Assembly (NCBI RefSeq): GCF_000698595.1
Contig: NZ_JFHC01000054.1
Span: 1-60,718, forward strand
Reading direction: 5' to 3'
Source: Caballeronia glathei
Lineage (GTDB): Bacteria > Pseudomonadota > Gammaproteobacteria > Burkholderiales > Burkholderiaceae
Length of the DNA stretch: 60,718 nucleotides
Shown: in pieces, positions 53,651 to 60,718 of the stretch
Layout: the number at the start of each line of letters is the position of its first letter
Numbering within the stretch: the stretch's first letter is position 1
Position numbers and translations under genes: made by a program
The notes under the pieces: model-generated
Told to the model about the DNA's origin: nothing
Database searches by the model: none
What the model saw: the letters and a program-made list of their open reading frames with translations, nothing else

Positions 53651-54790
53651 ATGAACCGACGCCGTTTTCTTTCGATGGCAGGCGCATGTCTTTCGATCCC
53701 GAACGCCTATGCGGGCATTTCGCCCGCGCCCGCCGCACTTCCTTCCAGACCGCTTGTTCCTGACCTTTCCGGCGCGGGCAAGGTCCTGATCCTCATCGAG
53801 CTTAAAGGCGGCAACGACGGCCTGAACACGGTGATCCCGTTCGCCGATCCCGCTTACTACACGCTGCGACCGACCCTCAACATCGCGCGCTCGCGGGTCC
53901 TGCAGCTCGACGAACGTACGGGCCTGCACCCGGCGGCGAAAGCCCTGATGCCGCTCTGGAGCGACGGCCAGCTTGCGATCGTGCAGGGCGTTGGTTATCC
54001 ACGGCCGAATCTCTCGCATTTCCGCTCGCTGGAGATCTGGGACACCGCGTCGCGCGCCGATCAATATCTCGAAGAAGGCTGGCTGGCGCGCGCGTTGCGG
54101 CCGGCATCCGGTGCGCGGGGACTTGCCGCGGGCGCTGCCGTGATCGGCAGTGTCGAGAAGGGGCCATTCACCGCATTCGCCACAGCGGCCAACGGCGCGG
54201 CAGGCAACGCGATGCTCTTGTCGGCGTCAACCGCGAGCGACTCGATCGCTGCAGCGAACGGGCGCGGCGCGGCGCAAACAGTGAGGACGCGCTTTGCGGC
54301 CGGCGCGTTCGGCGCGTCGGTCGGCTCGGCAGTGCGTCTTCTCGCCGGCGACACCCGCTCGGGCGTCGCCGTGATCCGCCTGACGCTCAACGGATTCGAC
54401 ACGCATCAGAACCAGCACGCGCGGCACGCGGCTTTGCTCGGGGAGCTGTCGGAGGGGTGCGCCGCGCTGCGCTCTGCGCTGGGCGAACTCGGACGCTGGG
54501 ATGACACGCTCGTCGTGACCTACTCGGAATTCGGCCGGCATCCGCGCGAAAACCAGAGCAGGGGCACCGACCACGGCACCGTGGCGCCGCACTTCGTGAT
54601 GGGCGGGCGCGTGCGCGGCGGGCTCTTCGGCGCGGCGCCCCGGCTCGCGCGGCTCGACGGCGGCGGCAACCTGCCCGCCGCCGTCGACTTCCGGCAGCTT
54701 TACTCGACCATCCTCGGCAACTGGTGGGGTCTCGATTCCGCGTCGATTCTGCACGAGCGCTTCGAGCCGCTGCCGCTTCTGCGCACCTGA
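53651..54790 (+). CDS. DUF1501 family exported protein
   Basis: A 379-residue protein of the DUF1501 family (alkaline-phosphatase/sulfatase-like fold, function unknown). The N-terminus MNRRRFLSMAG resembles a twin-arginine signal (RRRFLS), followed by a short hydrophobic stretch to about residue 21. The family motif is IELKGGNDGLNTVIPF (about 48-63). GFDTHQNQ near 250 and EFGRHPREN near 295 carry conserved His/Asp residues likely to bind metal. DUF1501 genes are usually paired with a DUF1800 gene; here the upstream gene is a small secreted protein instead. It converges on the HpnD-like gene with a 4-base gap. Confidence 0.88.
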   Translation: MNRRRFLSMAGACLSIPNAYAGISPAPAALPSRPLVPDLSGAGKVLILIELKGGNDGLNTVIPFADPAYYTLRPTLNIARSRVLQLDERTGLHPAAKALMPLWSDGQLAIVQGVGYPRPNLSHFRSLEIWDTASRADQYLEEGWLARALRPASGARGLAAGAAVIGSVEKGPFTAFATAANGAAGNAMLLSASTASDSIAAANGRGAAQTVRTRFAAGAFGASVGSAVRLLAGDTRSGVAVIRLTLNGFDTHQNQHARHAALLGELSEGCAALRSALGELGRWDDTLVVTYSEFGRHPRENQSRGTDHGTVAPHFVMGGRVRGGLFGAAPRLARLDGGGNLPAAVDFRQLYSTILGNWWGLDSASILHERFEPLPLLRT

Positions 54791-54794
54791 AACG

Positions 54795-55637
54795 CTAGCG
54801 CGTGCGCCAGCTGATCCAGAGCTTGCGGATCGGCGTGAGCGAGATGTGCTGATGCAGCACCTGAAAGTTTTCGCGCTCGATCTCGTCGAACAGTGCGAGG
54901 GAGAGCGCCGCCTGCGCGCGCAGCACGCGCTGGTGCGCGCGTTCGCCGGACGGAATGGCGGCGAGCGCGTCGTTGAGCACGCGCCTGGCGCGTTCGGTCT
55001 GAAAGCGCATGAGCGCCGTGAAATCGTCGCTGTACTTGCGGTTGATGACGTCGGCGGCCGTTACCTTGAAGCGCTGCAATTCGTCGATCGGCACATAGAT
55101 GCGGCCGTGGCGCGCATCGTCGCCGAGTGCCTGCACGCGTTCCGCCAGCATCAGCGCCGAGCCGAGCGGCATGGCCCAGCCAGCGGCGTTCGCGGCGTCG
55201 CGCGCCGTCGTCCGGGCGACGGCCACCGCGAATGCGCCGCCCACCTGTTCGAGATAGCGGCGCAGTCCCGGCCAGTCGAGATAGCGCGCCTGATCGAGGT
55301 CCATGCCGAAGCCTTCGACGAGCGCGTCGATCGACGCGCGGGTCGCTTCGTCGAGCGCTCCGCCGCCAGGATGCGCAGCATGCGCGCGCAGCGCCTTCGT
55401 CACCGGATGGGACGGCTCGCCGCCGGCCAGGCTCGCAAGCTCCTTCTGCCACCATGCGTGCTTGGTGCGGCCGATCGTCGGATCGCTGGTTTCCTTGACC
55501 GTCTCCTCGAGTTCGCGGCGCAGCGCGTAGAGCGCCGTCAGGAACGGCTGGCGGGCGGCCGGCGCCCGGCGCAGCGCGTAGTACGTGCTGGAGCCTTCGG
55601 GGGCGGCCTTTTGCTGGCAGTAATCGTCGAAGTTCAC
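54795..55637 (-). CDS. squalene/phytoene-synthase-fold protein (HpnD-like) lacking catalytic Asp-rich motifs
   Basis: A 280-residue protein (GTG start at 55637) with the all-alpha trans-isoprenyl synthase fold. Overall it matches HpnD (presqualene diphosphate synthase): DDYCQQKAAPEGSS at the start, RTKHAWWQKEL near 57-67 and DDARHGRIYVPIDELQRF near 173-190. The first Mg-binding motif (DDxxD) reads E44-E45-T-V-K48, and in the second (D-x3-D) the first Asp is Ala170. Both metal sites are therefore altered, so synthase activity is doubtful. Mitochondrial NDUFAF6, a complex I assembly factor, is a similarly inactive family member. No other hopanoid gene is nearby. It is commonly annotated as HpnD; I consider that uncertain. 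Confidence 0.82.
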   Translation of the reverse strand: MNFDDYCQQKAAPEGSSTYYALRRAPAARQPFLTALYALRRELEETVKETSDPTIGRTKHAWWQKELASLAGGEPSHPVTKALRAHAAHPGGGALDEATRASIDALVEGFGMDLDQARYLDWPGLRRYLEQVGGAFAVAVARTTARDAANAAGWAMPLGSALMLAERVQALGDDARHGRIYVPIDELQRFKVTAADVINRKYSDDFTALMRFQTERARRVLNDALAAIPSGERAHQRVLRAQAALSLALFDEIERENFQVLHQHISLTPIRKLWISWRTR

Positions 55638-55726
55638 TGGGGTCGGCTGTGTGGGGCGACTGAGCGGGCGGCTTGCGCGGCATGCGGCAGGCGTTCGGAA
55701 CGTCTGGAATGCGGCCGTCCTAGTAA

Positions 55727-55755
55727 AAAAAGCCATTGAAGATCAATGGCTTTTT
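55727..55755 (-). terminator. intrinsic terminator of tRNA-Leu
   Basis: A 13-bp perfect stem (AAAAAGCCATTGA with TCAATGGCTTTTT) closes an AGA loop. It has A and T runs on both sides, so it can work in both directions. It lies 27 bases beyond the tRNA 3' end on the minus strand. Confidence 0.9.
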
Positions 55756-55781
55756 CGTGATGCGCGTGCTGCTTTCATGAC

Positions 55782-55868
55782 TGGTGCGAGGAGCGGGACT
55801 CGAACCCGCACACCATTGCTGGCGTCAGGACCTAAACCTGGTGCGTCTACCAATTTCGCCATCCTCGC
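55782..55868 (-). tRNA. tRNA-Leu (anticodon UAG)
   Basis: The minus strand gives an 87-base class II tRNA with CCA encoded. The acceptor stem is GCGAGGA pairing with TCCTCGC. The D-arm is TGGCGAAATTGGTAGACGCA. The anticodon stem-loop CCAGGTTTAGGTCCTGA presents TAG. A long variable arm of the leucine type follows, and the T-arm is CGGGTTCGAGTCCCG. It reads CUA (and wobble CUN) codons. A strong terminator follows; no other tRNA is adjacent. Confidence 0.97.
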
Positions 55869-56097
55869 CGCCGGATTCGCCCGCTCCGAAGAGAAGCGCG
55901 TGAACCCGTTTTGTCTTGCCGTGCGTTGCCTTGACATGCTCGCGCGGAACGTTCTTCCGTGTTTCTCCGGACCTCGGCGATCCCTTGAAACACTATGCGT
56001 TGGCCGCGCCAAGCCCGAGATTCTAACCGATTCGCCCCGCGATGTCTGCAACCGGCCGACACCCGCGTGACCGATGCCCACCATGGCGCCCGGGCGA

Positions 56098-56126
56098 TTG
56101 CGCCGTGCCTGCGACGTGCCTACAAT
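56098..56126 (+). promoter_or_regulatory. sigma-70 promoter of the DUF2946-TonB-PepSY operon
   Basis: TTGCGC (56098-56103) and TACAAT (56121-56126) are spaced by exactly 17 bases and lie 34 bases before the DUF2946 ATG. The boxes are identical to those of the rpsF promoter. No Fur or CueR-like dyad was recognised between or around the boxes. Confidence 0.65.
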
Positions 56127-56159
56127 CGCCGTCTTCCAGTTGCGTTCGCCTTCGGCTAC

Positions 56160-56606
56160 ATGACCCGCACATCGCGCAATCGCTTCGTCGCATGGCTCGG
56201 CATTGCCGCCATGTGGCTTGCCATTGTCGCGCCGGTCGTGAGCCAGACGATCGCCGCGCGCGTAGCCGCCGCCGATCCGCAGGCGCCGATGTGCTCCGCG
56301 GACTTCGTGCCGGGGATCGCTCCGGCTGCGCCGCTCGCGTCATCTGCGGAGCACGGCGACCACCATCAGGCCGCCTCCGCCGACACGGATACGCACGGCG
56401 CGCATCACGCCTCCGCCGCCGATCACTTCGACGCCTGCTCGTACTGCGGACTGCTCGCGCACCATGTGCCGCTGCTTGCGGGTGCATTGCCCGGCGTGGC
56501 ACGCATCGAACGCTCCGCACGCGTCGCATATGCCCCGGCGCTCGCCGCGGTCCATGCGAAATCCTTCAACGCCGCCCGTCCGCGCGCGCCTCCCGTCGTT
56601 TCCTGA
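56160..56606 (+). CDS. DUF2946 His/Cys-rich exported protein
   Basis: A 148-residue protein. Residues 1-33 form a signal anchor or signal peptide (MTRTSRNRFVAWLGIAAMWLAIVAP). The following region has a cysteine at 45, a histidine-rich stretch (H65, H68, H69, H79, H82, H83, H89), and the motif FDACSYCGLLAHHVPL with C93 and C96, the DUF2946 hallmark. A second hydrophobic stretch follows. This pattern suggests periplasmic metal binding, copper being a candidate because DUF2946 genes often neighbour TonB-type copper receptors. A strong promoter lies 34 bases upstream. The TonB receptor begins 81 bases later. The family has no established biochemical function. Confidence 0.82.
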   Translation: MTRTSRNRFVAWLGIAAMWLAIVAPVVSQTIAARVAAADPQAPMCSADFVPGIAPAAPLASSAEHGDHHQAASADTDTHGAHHASAADHFDACSYCGLLAHHVPLLAGALPGVARIERSARVAYAPALAAVHAKSFNAARPRAPPVVS

Positions 56607-56687
56607 AGCCTGTCATTCGTCCCGACCGTCGTGCCGGCGCGCGTTTGCGCCCGGCCGGTCCTGCGTTCACATCTTCAGGATTCTTCG

Positions 56688-59126
56688 ATGCTCAAGCTCA
56701 TCGAGCGAGCGCGGCAGCCTCACGGCTGCCGCGCCGCTGCGCGTTCGCGCGCATCCGCGCCGATCCGCGGCTCACACGGGTCACGCGCATTCCACGTATC
56801 GCGCGCGTGGCTAGCGCTGTCGCTGATCGCGCAGGCGGCGCAGGCCGCCGCCACTCCCGCTTCTGCTCCCGCTCAGGCTTCCGCTTCCTCCGCACAGCCG
56901 GCCACCGCTGACGACACGGGCGACAGCGCATCGCTCGCGCCGGTCGTCGTGACGGCCCAGGGCACGCGGGCGAGCCTCGACCCCGATCTCCCGTCGAGCG
57001 TCTCGACCGTCACGGCCGACCAGTTCCAGTACTGGAACGTCGTGACGCCCGAAGACGTGCTCAAGTACGCGCCGAACATGGCGGTGCGCAAGCGCTTCAT
57101 CGGCGACGTCAATTCGACCATCGCCGTGCGCGGCACGAGCAACGCACAGACGGCGCGCGGCCTCGTCTATGCCGACGGCCTGCTGCTCAGCAACTTCCTC
57201 GGCAACACGTTTACGTTCGCGCCGCGCTGGTCGATGGTCTTCGCCGACGACATCGAACAGGTCGACGTGATCTACGGCCCGTACTCCGCGCTCTATCCGG
57301 GCAACTCGATCGGCGCGACGGTCGCGATCACGACGCAGATGCCCACGCACTTCAAGGCCGACGCGAAAGTGCAGGGCTTCACGCAGCATTTCGACCTGTT
57401 CGGCGTGAACCGCAGCTTCAACGGCACGAACACGACGGCGACCATCGGCGACCGGATCGGCCGGCTGTCCTACCTGATCGGCGCCGATCATCTCGAAAAC
57501 ACGAGCCAGCCGCTCCAGTTCGCGACGCTCCCGCAATCCACGACGCCCGCCAGCGCCCGCGACCGGCCGGTCACGGGCGCGTATTTCTACAACGACCAGA
57601 ACAACACGCGCACGGCGGTGCTCGGCGTGTCGAACGAGGGCATCGAGCGCACGTTCCAGGACCAGTTGCGGCTCAAGCTCGCCTACGACCTGACGCCGAC
57701 GCTGCAGGCCGGCTTCACGCTCGGCTACTGGCACCAGAAGTACAACAGCGACACGCAGACGTTCCTGCGCGATGCGAACGGCAATCCGGTGTACAGCGGC
57801 CTCGTGAACATCGGCGGGTTCGAGTACAACCTGCCGGCCGCGACGTTCGCGCCGAGCGCGGGGTCGAGCGAGAACTTTCTCTACGGCCTGTCGCTCAGAA
57901 CGCGCAACCAGACGGGCTGGAACGGCGAAGCCATAGCGTCGTATTTCGACATCACGCAGAGCATCGCGCGCACGGCGAACTCCGGCGTGCCGGGCGACGG
58001 GCCGGGCACGATCACCTACGGCGACGGCGCGGGCTGGAAGTCGCTCGACCTGCGCACGACCTGGACGCCGCCGTCGGCGGACGCCGGCATCGCGGCGCAC
58101 TGGCTGTCGTTCGGCTATCACTACGACAACTATCTCCTCGACAACGAAACGTACAACACGCCCGCCTGGCGCGACGGAGGCAACGCCGCGTTCGCCAATG
58201 CGTTCGGCGGACGCACGCAGACGCAGGCCGTGTATGCGCAGGACGCGTGGCGCTTCCTGCCGCGGTGGAAGTTCACTTACGGCGTGCGCTACGAGAACTG
58301 GAACGCCTATGACGGCATGCGTGCGGTCGGCGCGACGTCGCTCGCCTACGGCGATGCGAGCGAGAGCCACTGGTCGCCGAAGGCGTCGATTTCCTTCGAC
58401 GCCACCTCGAACCTCTTGCTGCGCGCATCGATCGGGCGCGCGTACCGCTTTCCGACCGTCGGCGAGCTGTTCCAGGGGCAGATCAATGGGCTCTCGATCG
58501 TCAACAACAATCCGAACCTGAAGCCGGAAGACGACCTGTCGAAGGAACTGACGGCGGAGTGGCAGCAGGGCAACGGCGTGTACCGGTTCATGCTTTTTCA
58601 GGACGACGTCAGGAACACGATCTTCAGCCAGACCAACACGACGGTCATCCCGAACGTCACGAACTTCCAGAACATCGACAAGGTGCGCTCGCGCGGCATC
58701 GAGACGAGCTACGAAGGGCAGGACGTGCTCGTGCGCGGGCTGGATCTCGCGGCGAACGTCGCCTACACGCAGTCGAAGATCCTGGCGAACAGCGGCAATC
58801 CGGCGTCGGTGGGGAAGTACTTCTATCGCATTCCGCTGTGGCGCGCGAACGTCGTCGCGACCTACCGCGCGACCGAGAAGGCCGCCGTGACGCTCGCCGC
58901 GCGCTATTCGGGACGCCAGTACAACACGCTCACCAACACGGACACCAATCCGGACACCTACGGCGGCACGAGCACGTACGCAGTCGTCGACGCGAAGCTC
59001 ACCTACCGGCCGACGAAGAAGACCGAGATCGGCGTCGGCGTCGACAACCTTTTCGATCACCGCTACTTCGTGTTTCACCCCTACGCGGGACGCACGTTCT
59101 ATCTGGAAGGACGCATCGGCATCTGA
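56688..59126 (+). CDS. TonB-dependent outer-membrane receptor
   Basis: An outer-membrane active transporter of 812 residues. The N-terminus is long and basic before a hydrophobic core (RAWLALSLIAQAAQAAATP, residues about 40-58). A TonB-box-like APVVVTAQGTRA follows near 88-99. The plug domain spans about 105-225 (VTPEDVLKYAPNMAVRKR, YGPYSALYPGNSIGATVAITT), then a 22-strand barrel to the C-terminus (VGVDNLFDHRYFVF, ending FYLEGRIGI). The substrate cannot be read from the sequence. With the His-rich DUF2946 protein before it and the PepSY protein after it, a metal or metal chelate (Cu, Fe-siderophore) is inferred. The ATG at 56688 is chosen; the open frame starts at 56631. Confidence 0.9.
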   Translation: MLKLIERARQPHGCRAAARSRASAPIRGSHGSRAFHVSRAWLALSLIAQAAQAAATPASAPAQASASSAQPATADDTGDSASLAPVVVTAQGTRASLDPDLPSSVSTVTADQFQYWNVVTPEDVLKYAPNMAVRKRFIGDVNSTIAVRGTSNAQTARGLVYADGLLLSNFLGNTFTFAPRWSMVFADDIEQVDVIYGPYSALYPGNSIGATVAITTQMPTHFKADAKVQGFTQHFDLFGVNRSFNGTNTTATIGDRIGRLSYLIGADHLENTSQPLQFATLPQSTTPASARDRPVTGAYFYNDQNNTRTAVLGVSNEGIERTFQDQLRLKLAYDLTPTLQAGFTLGYWHQKYNSDTQTFLRDANGNPVYSGLVNIGGFEYNLPAATFAPSAGSSENFLYGLSLRTRNQTGWNGEAIASYFDITQSIARTANSGVPGDGPGTITYGDGAGWKSLDLRTTWTPPSADAGIAAHWLSFGYHYDNYLLDNETYNTPAWRDGGNAAFANAFGGRTQTQAVYAQDAWRFLPRWKFTYGVRYENWNAYDGMRAVGATSLAYGDASESHWSPKASISFDATSNLLLRASIGRAYRFPTVGELFQGQINGLSIVNNNPNLKPEDDLSKELTAEWQQGNGVYRFMLFQDDVRNTIFSQTNTTVIPNVTNFQNIDKVRSRGIETSYEGQDVLVRGLDLAANVAYTQSKILANSGNPASVGKYFYRIPLWRANVVATYRATEKAAVTLAARYSGRQYNTLTNTDTNPDTYGGTSTYAVVDAKLTYRPTKKTEIGVGVDNLFDHRYFVFHPYAGRTFYLEGRIGI

Positions 59127-59176
59127 TGCCGCCGCCCTCGACCGCAAATCCGTTCAACATTCGACGACACACGCCC

Positions 59177-60643
59177 ATGTACGTACCGAACGACAACCTG
59201 ACACTCGCCGCCGATGCGCACGCAAGCGCTGCGGCGCATCGCACGCTGTGGCGCTGGCATTTCTACGCGGGACTCTTCGTGATGCCGCTCCTCATCGTGC
59301 TCGCCGTAACGGGCACGCTCTATTGCTTACAGCCGCAGATCGAGCCGCTGCTGTACCGCGACCGGATGGTCGTCGCCGCAGAGGCCGCGCCGCGCCTGAG
59401 CCGGGAGACGCTGCTTGCGAAGGCCTTCGCGGGCGCGCCGCTAGGCGCGGTGCCGACGACGGCGCAGATCGGCACCGATCCGCGCCGCAGCGCCGAGTTC
59501 GTGTTCCGCCTGCCGTCCGGCGAGAGCGAGAGCGTCTACGTGAATCCGTATAGCGGGGCGCTGCTCGGCACGCTGAGCGTCGAGCACCGGCTGATGAAGC
59601 AGGTGCGCAACCTGCATCGCGCGCTTCTGCTCGGCAAGACCGGCGAGTTGCTGATGGAACTGGCCGGCTGCTGGACGCTCGTGATGATCGGAACGGGCAT
59701 CGCGCTGTGGTGGCCGGGGGGCGCGCAGAAGACGTGGCGCAAGGGCGGCGTCTGGGTGCCGCGTCTTCGGCTGCGCGGGCGCGCGTGGTGGCGCGATCTG
59801 CATGCGGTCGGCGGCATCTGGTTTGCGATCGGCGCGCTTTTCTTCGTGCTGAGCGGGTTGCCGTGGTCGGGCTCGTGGGGCAAGCAGTTCAAGGAGCTCG
59901 CGACGTCGGCGCAGCTCGGCTATCCGAAGGGCGCGTGGGGCGAAGCGCATGTGCATTCGACGGCCCCGGCCGTATCCGCGACTCAGGGCGGGCACGACAT
60001 GCATGCCATGCACGATAACCACGACCAGCACGCCTTGAAGATGGACGATCTGCCCTTGCCGCAAACGCCCTGGGCCGTCGGTCTCACGGACGTGCCGGAA
60101 GTGCCGCCGCACGCGCCGGGCGCAGCACGCGTCTCGCTCGATTCCGTGGTCGCGCTCGCGGCGGCGCAAGGTGTCACCGATGACTACAGCATCGCGCTGC
60201 CGAAGTCTCAGAGCGGCGTGTACACGGTGTCGTACTTTCCCGCCGATCCGAAAGCCGAACGCACGCTGCACGTCGACCAGTACAGCGGCAGAGTCCTGTC
60301 GGACATCCGCTACGACGACTACGGCCGCGTCGCGCAATGGATTTCCTATGGCACTTCGCTGCACATGGGGCGTTACTTCGGGCTTGCAAACCAGATCGTC
60401 TGCGCCGCGATTTCGATGGGGCTCGCATCGATGGCGCTCTCGGGCTTCGTGATGTGGTGGAAACGCCGTCCGCAGCGGGAACTGGGCGCGCCGCCGCGCC
60501 CGGTCGGCCGCCCCGCGATGCGGGTCTGGCGCGGCGGGCTGACCGTGCTCGGCATTGTGTTTCCGCTGATGGGCGCGACGATGCTGGTCGTGTGGATTTC
60601 GGACCGCATCGCGTTCGGCCGCACGGGGGCGGCGGGTTCGTGA
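59177..60643 (+). CDS. PepSY-associated transmembrane protein with a His/Met-rich loop
   Basis: A 488-residue inner-membrane protein of the PepSY-TM family (PiuB/FoxB-like). The first helix follows AAHRTLWRWHFYAGLFVMPLLI (about residues 19-45, with the conserved R-x2-WHxxxG-like motif). Other helices lie near 165-185, 210-235 and 415-435, and a last one near 455-478. Residues 256-285 form a loop with seven His and three Met (for example GGHDMHAMHDNHDQH), a likely metal-binding segment. Such proteins often accompany TonB receptors and in FoxB/PiuB-type systems reduce siderophore iron. An ATG at 59126, overlapping the TonB stop, would add 17 residues; the start is uncertain. It ends the operon near the window end. 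Confidence 0.85.
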   Translation: MYVPNDNLTLAADAHASAAAHRTLWRWHFYAGLFVMPLLIVLAVTGTLYCLQPQIEPLLYRDRMVVAAEAAPRLSRETLLAKAFAGAPLGAVPTTAQIGTDPRRSAEFVFRLPSGESESVYVNPYSGALLGTLSVEHRLMKQVRNLHRALLLGKTGELLMELAGCWTLVMIGTGIALWWPGGAQKTWRKGGVWVPRLRLRGRAWWRDLHAVGGIWFAIGALFFVLSGLPWSGSWGKQFKELATSAQLGYPKGAWGEAHVHSTAPAVSATQGGHDMHAMHDNHDQHALKMDDLPLPQTPWAVGLTDVPEVPPHAPGAARVSLDSVVALAAAQGVTDDYSIALPKSQSGVYTVSYFPADPKAERTLHVDQYSGRVLSDIRYDDYGRVAQWISYGTSLHMGRYFGLANQIVCAAISMGLASMALSGFVMWWKRRPQRELGAPPRPVGRPAMRVWRGGLTVLGIVFPLMGATMLVVWISDRIAFGRTGAAGS

Positions 60644-60645
60644 GC

Positions 60646-60718
60646 GGGCGAAGGGTGAAGAGTGAAGGGCGAAGGGTGAAGAGTGAAGGGCGAAGGGTGA
60701 AGAGTGAAGGGCGAAGGG
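60646..60718. repeat. 21-bp tandem repeat made of degenerate heptamers, cut by the window end
   Basis: Three identical 21-base units (60646-60666, 60667-60687, 60688-60708) and ten bases of a fourth. Each unit is three heptamers: GGGCGAA, GGGTGAA and GAGTGAA. The array starts three bases after the PepSY stop and continues beyond the window, so copy number is unknown. It lies in the 3' untranslated region of the metal operon. Confidence 0.9.

Noticed and set aside
56811..59147. Minus-strand open frame of 778 codons opposite the TonB receptor
   Set aside because: Antisense shadow; the plus-strand frame has a full receptor with plug, barrel and signal sequence.

Overview
The window is high-GC chromosomal DNA from a beta-proteobacterium, most likely Burkholderia sensu lato (Burkholderia, Paraburkholderia or Caballeronia). 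The evidence is the protein sequences, the gene orders (rpsF-priB-rpsR-rplI-dnaB, alaA-hom-thrC, mfd facing ispD-ispF, ompR-envZ) and a complete L-Ara4N (arn) locus with the arnA functions on two genes. I see no phage, insertion sequence, integrase or CRISPR array. About 50 protein genes and one tRNA gene fill almost all of the sequence. Low-complexity tandem repeats at both extreme ends suggest that the window may be a contig broken at repeats.

Layout. 0-6.7 kb: cytoplasmic-type L-asparaginase; a BON-LysM (Kbp-like) protein; then the glyoxylate-to-glycerate operon gcl-hyi-glxR on the minus strand with a divergent LysR regulator. 6.7-12 kb: the rpsF-priB-rpsR-rplI ribosomal/primosome operon, dnaB, then a PhoU-like DUF47 protein with a Pit phosphate transporter. 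12-16.7 kb: an atypical SDR, an NlpC/P60 lipoprotein, a PIN-PhoH ATPase and the peroxiredoxin Bcp. 16.8-24.2 kb: the arn lipid A modification operon, reading arnT-SMR flippase-arnB-arnC-arnA(formyltransferase)-arnA(decarboxylase)-arnD on the minus strand. 24.5-34.5 kb: an Mth938-fold protein, alaA-hom-thrC (homoserine and threonine synthesis), the ABC-F protein YbiT, an aldehyde dehydrogenase, a nitronate monooxygenase-like flavoprotein and a DUF1289 protein.

34.5-44.5 kb: outer-membrane phospholipase A with an N-terminal extension, an Nramp Mn transporter behind a 600-bp hairpin-rich leader, the putrescine ABC importer potFGHI, a threonine dehydratase and ArgE. 44.5-50.7 kb: mfd, ispD-ispF, and the ahpC/ahpD peroxide pair with an OxyR-like site. 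50.8-55.7 kb: an EnvZ/OmpR-type two-component system, a small secreted protein with a DUF1501 protein, and an HpnD-like squalene/phytoene-synthase-fold protein that lacks both catalytic Asp-rich motifs. 55.8-60.7 kb: tRNA-Leu(UAG), then a His/Cys-rich DUF2946 protein, a TonB-dependent receptor and a His/Met-rich PepSY membrane protein, which together look like a metal-acquisition operon.

Themes. Several loci concern the envelope and stress: arn, PldA, NlpC/P60, Kbp, OmpR/EnvZ, AhpCD and Bcp. The least explained items are the DUF2946-TonB-PepSY operon, the HpnD-like and SDR pseudoenzyme candidates, the helically phased 10-bp repeat before pit, and the palindrome series upstream of mntH.
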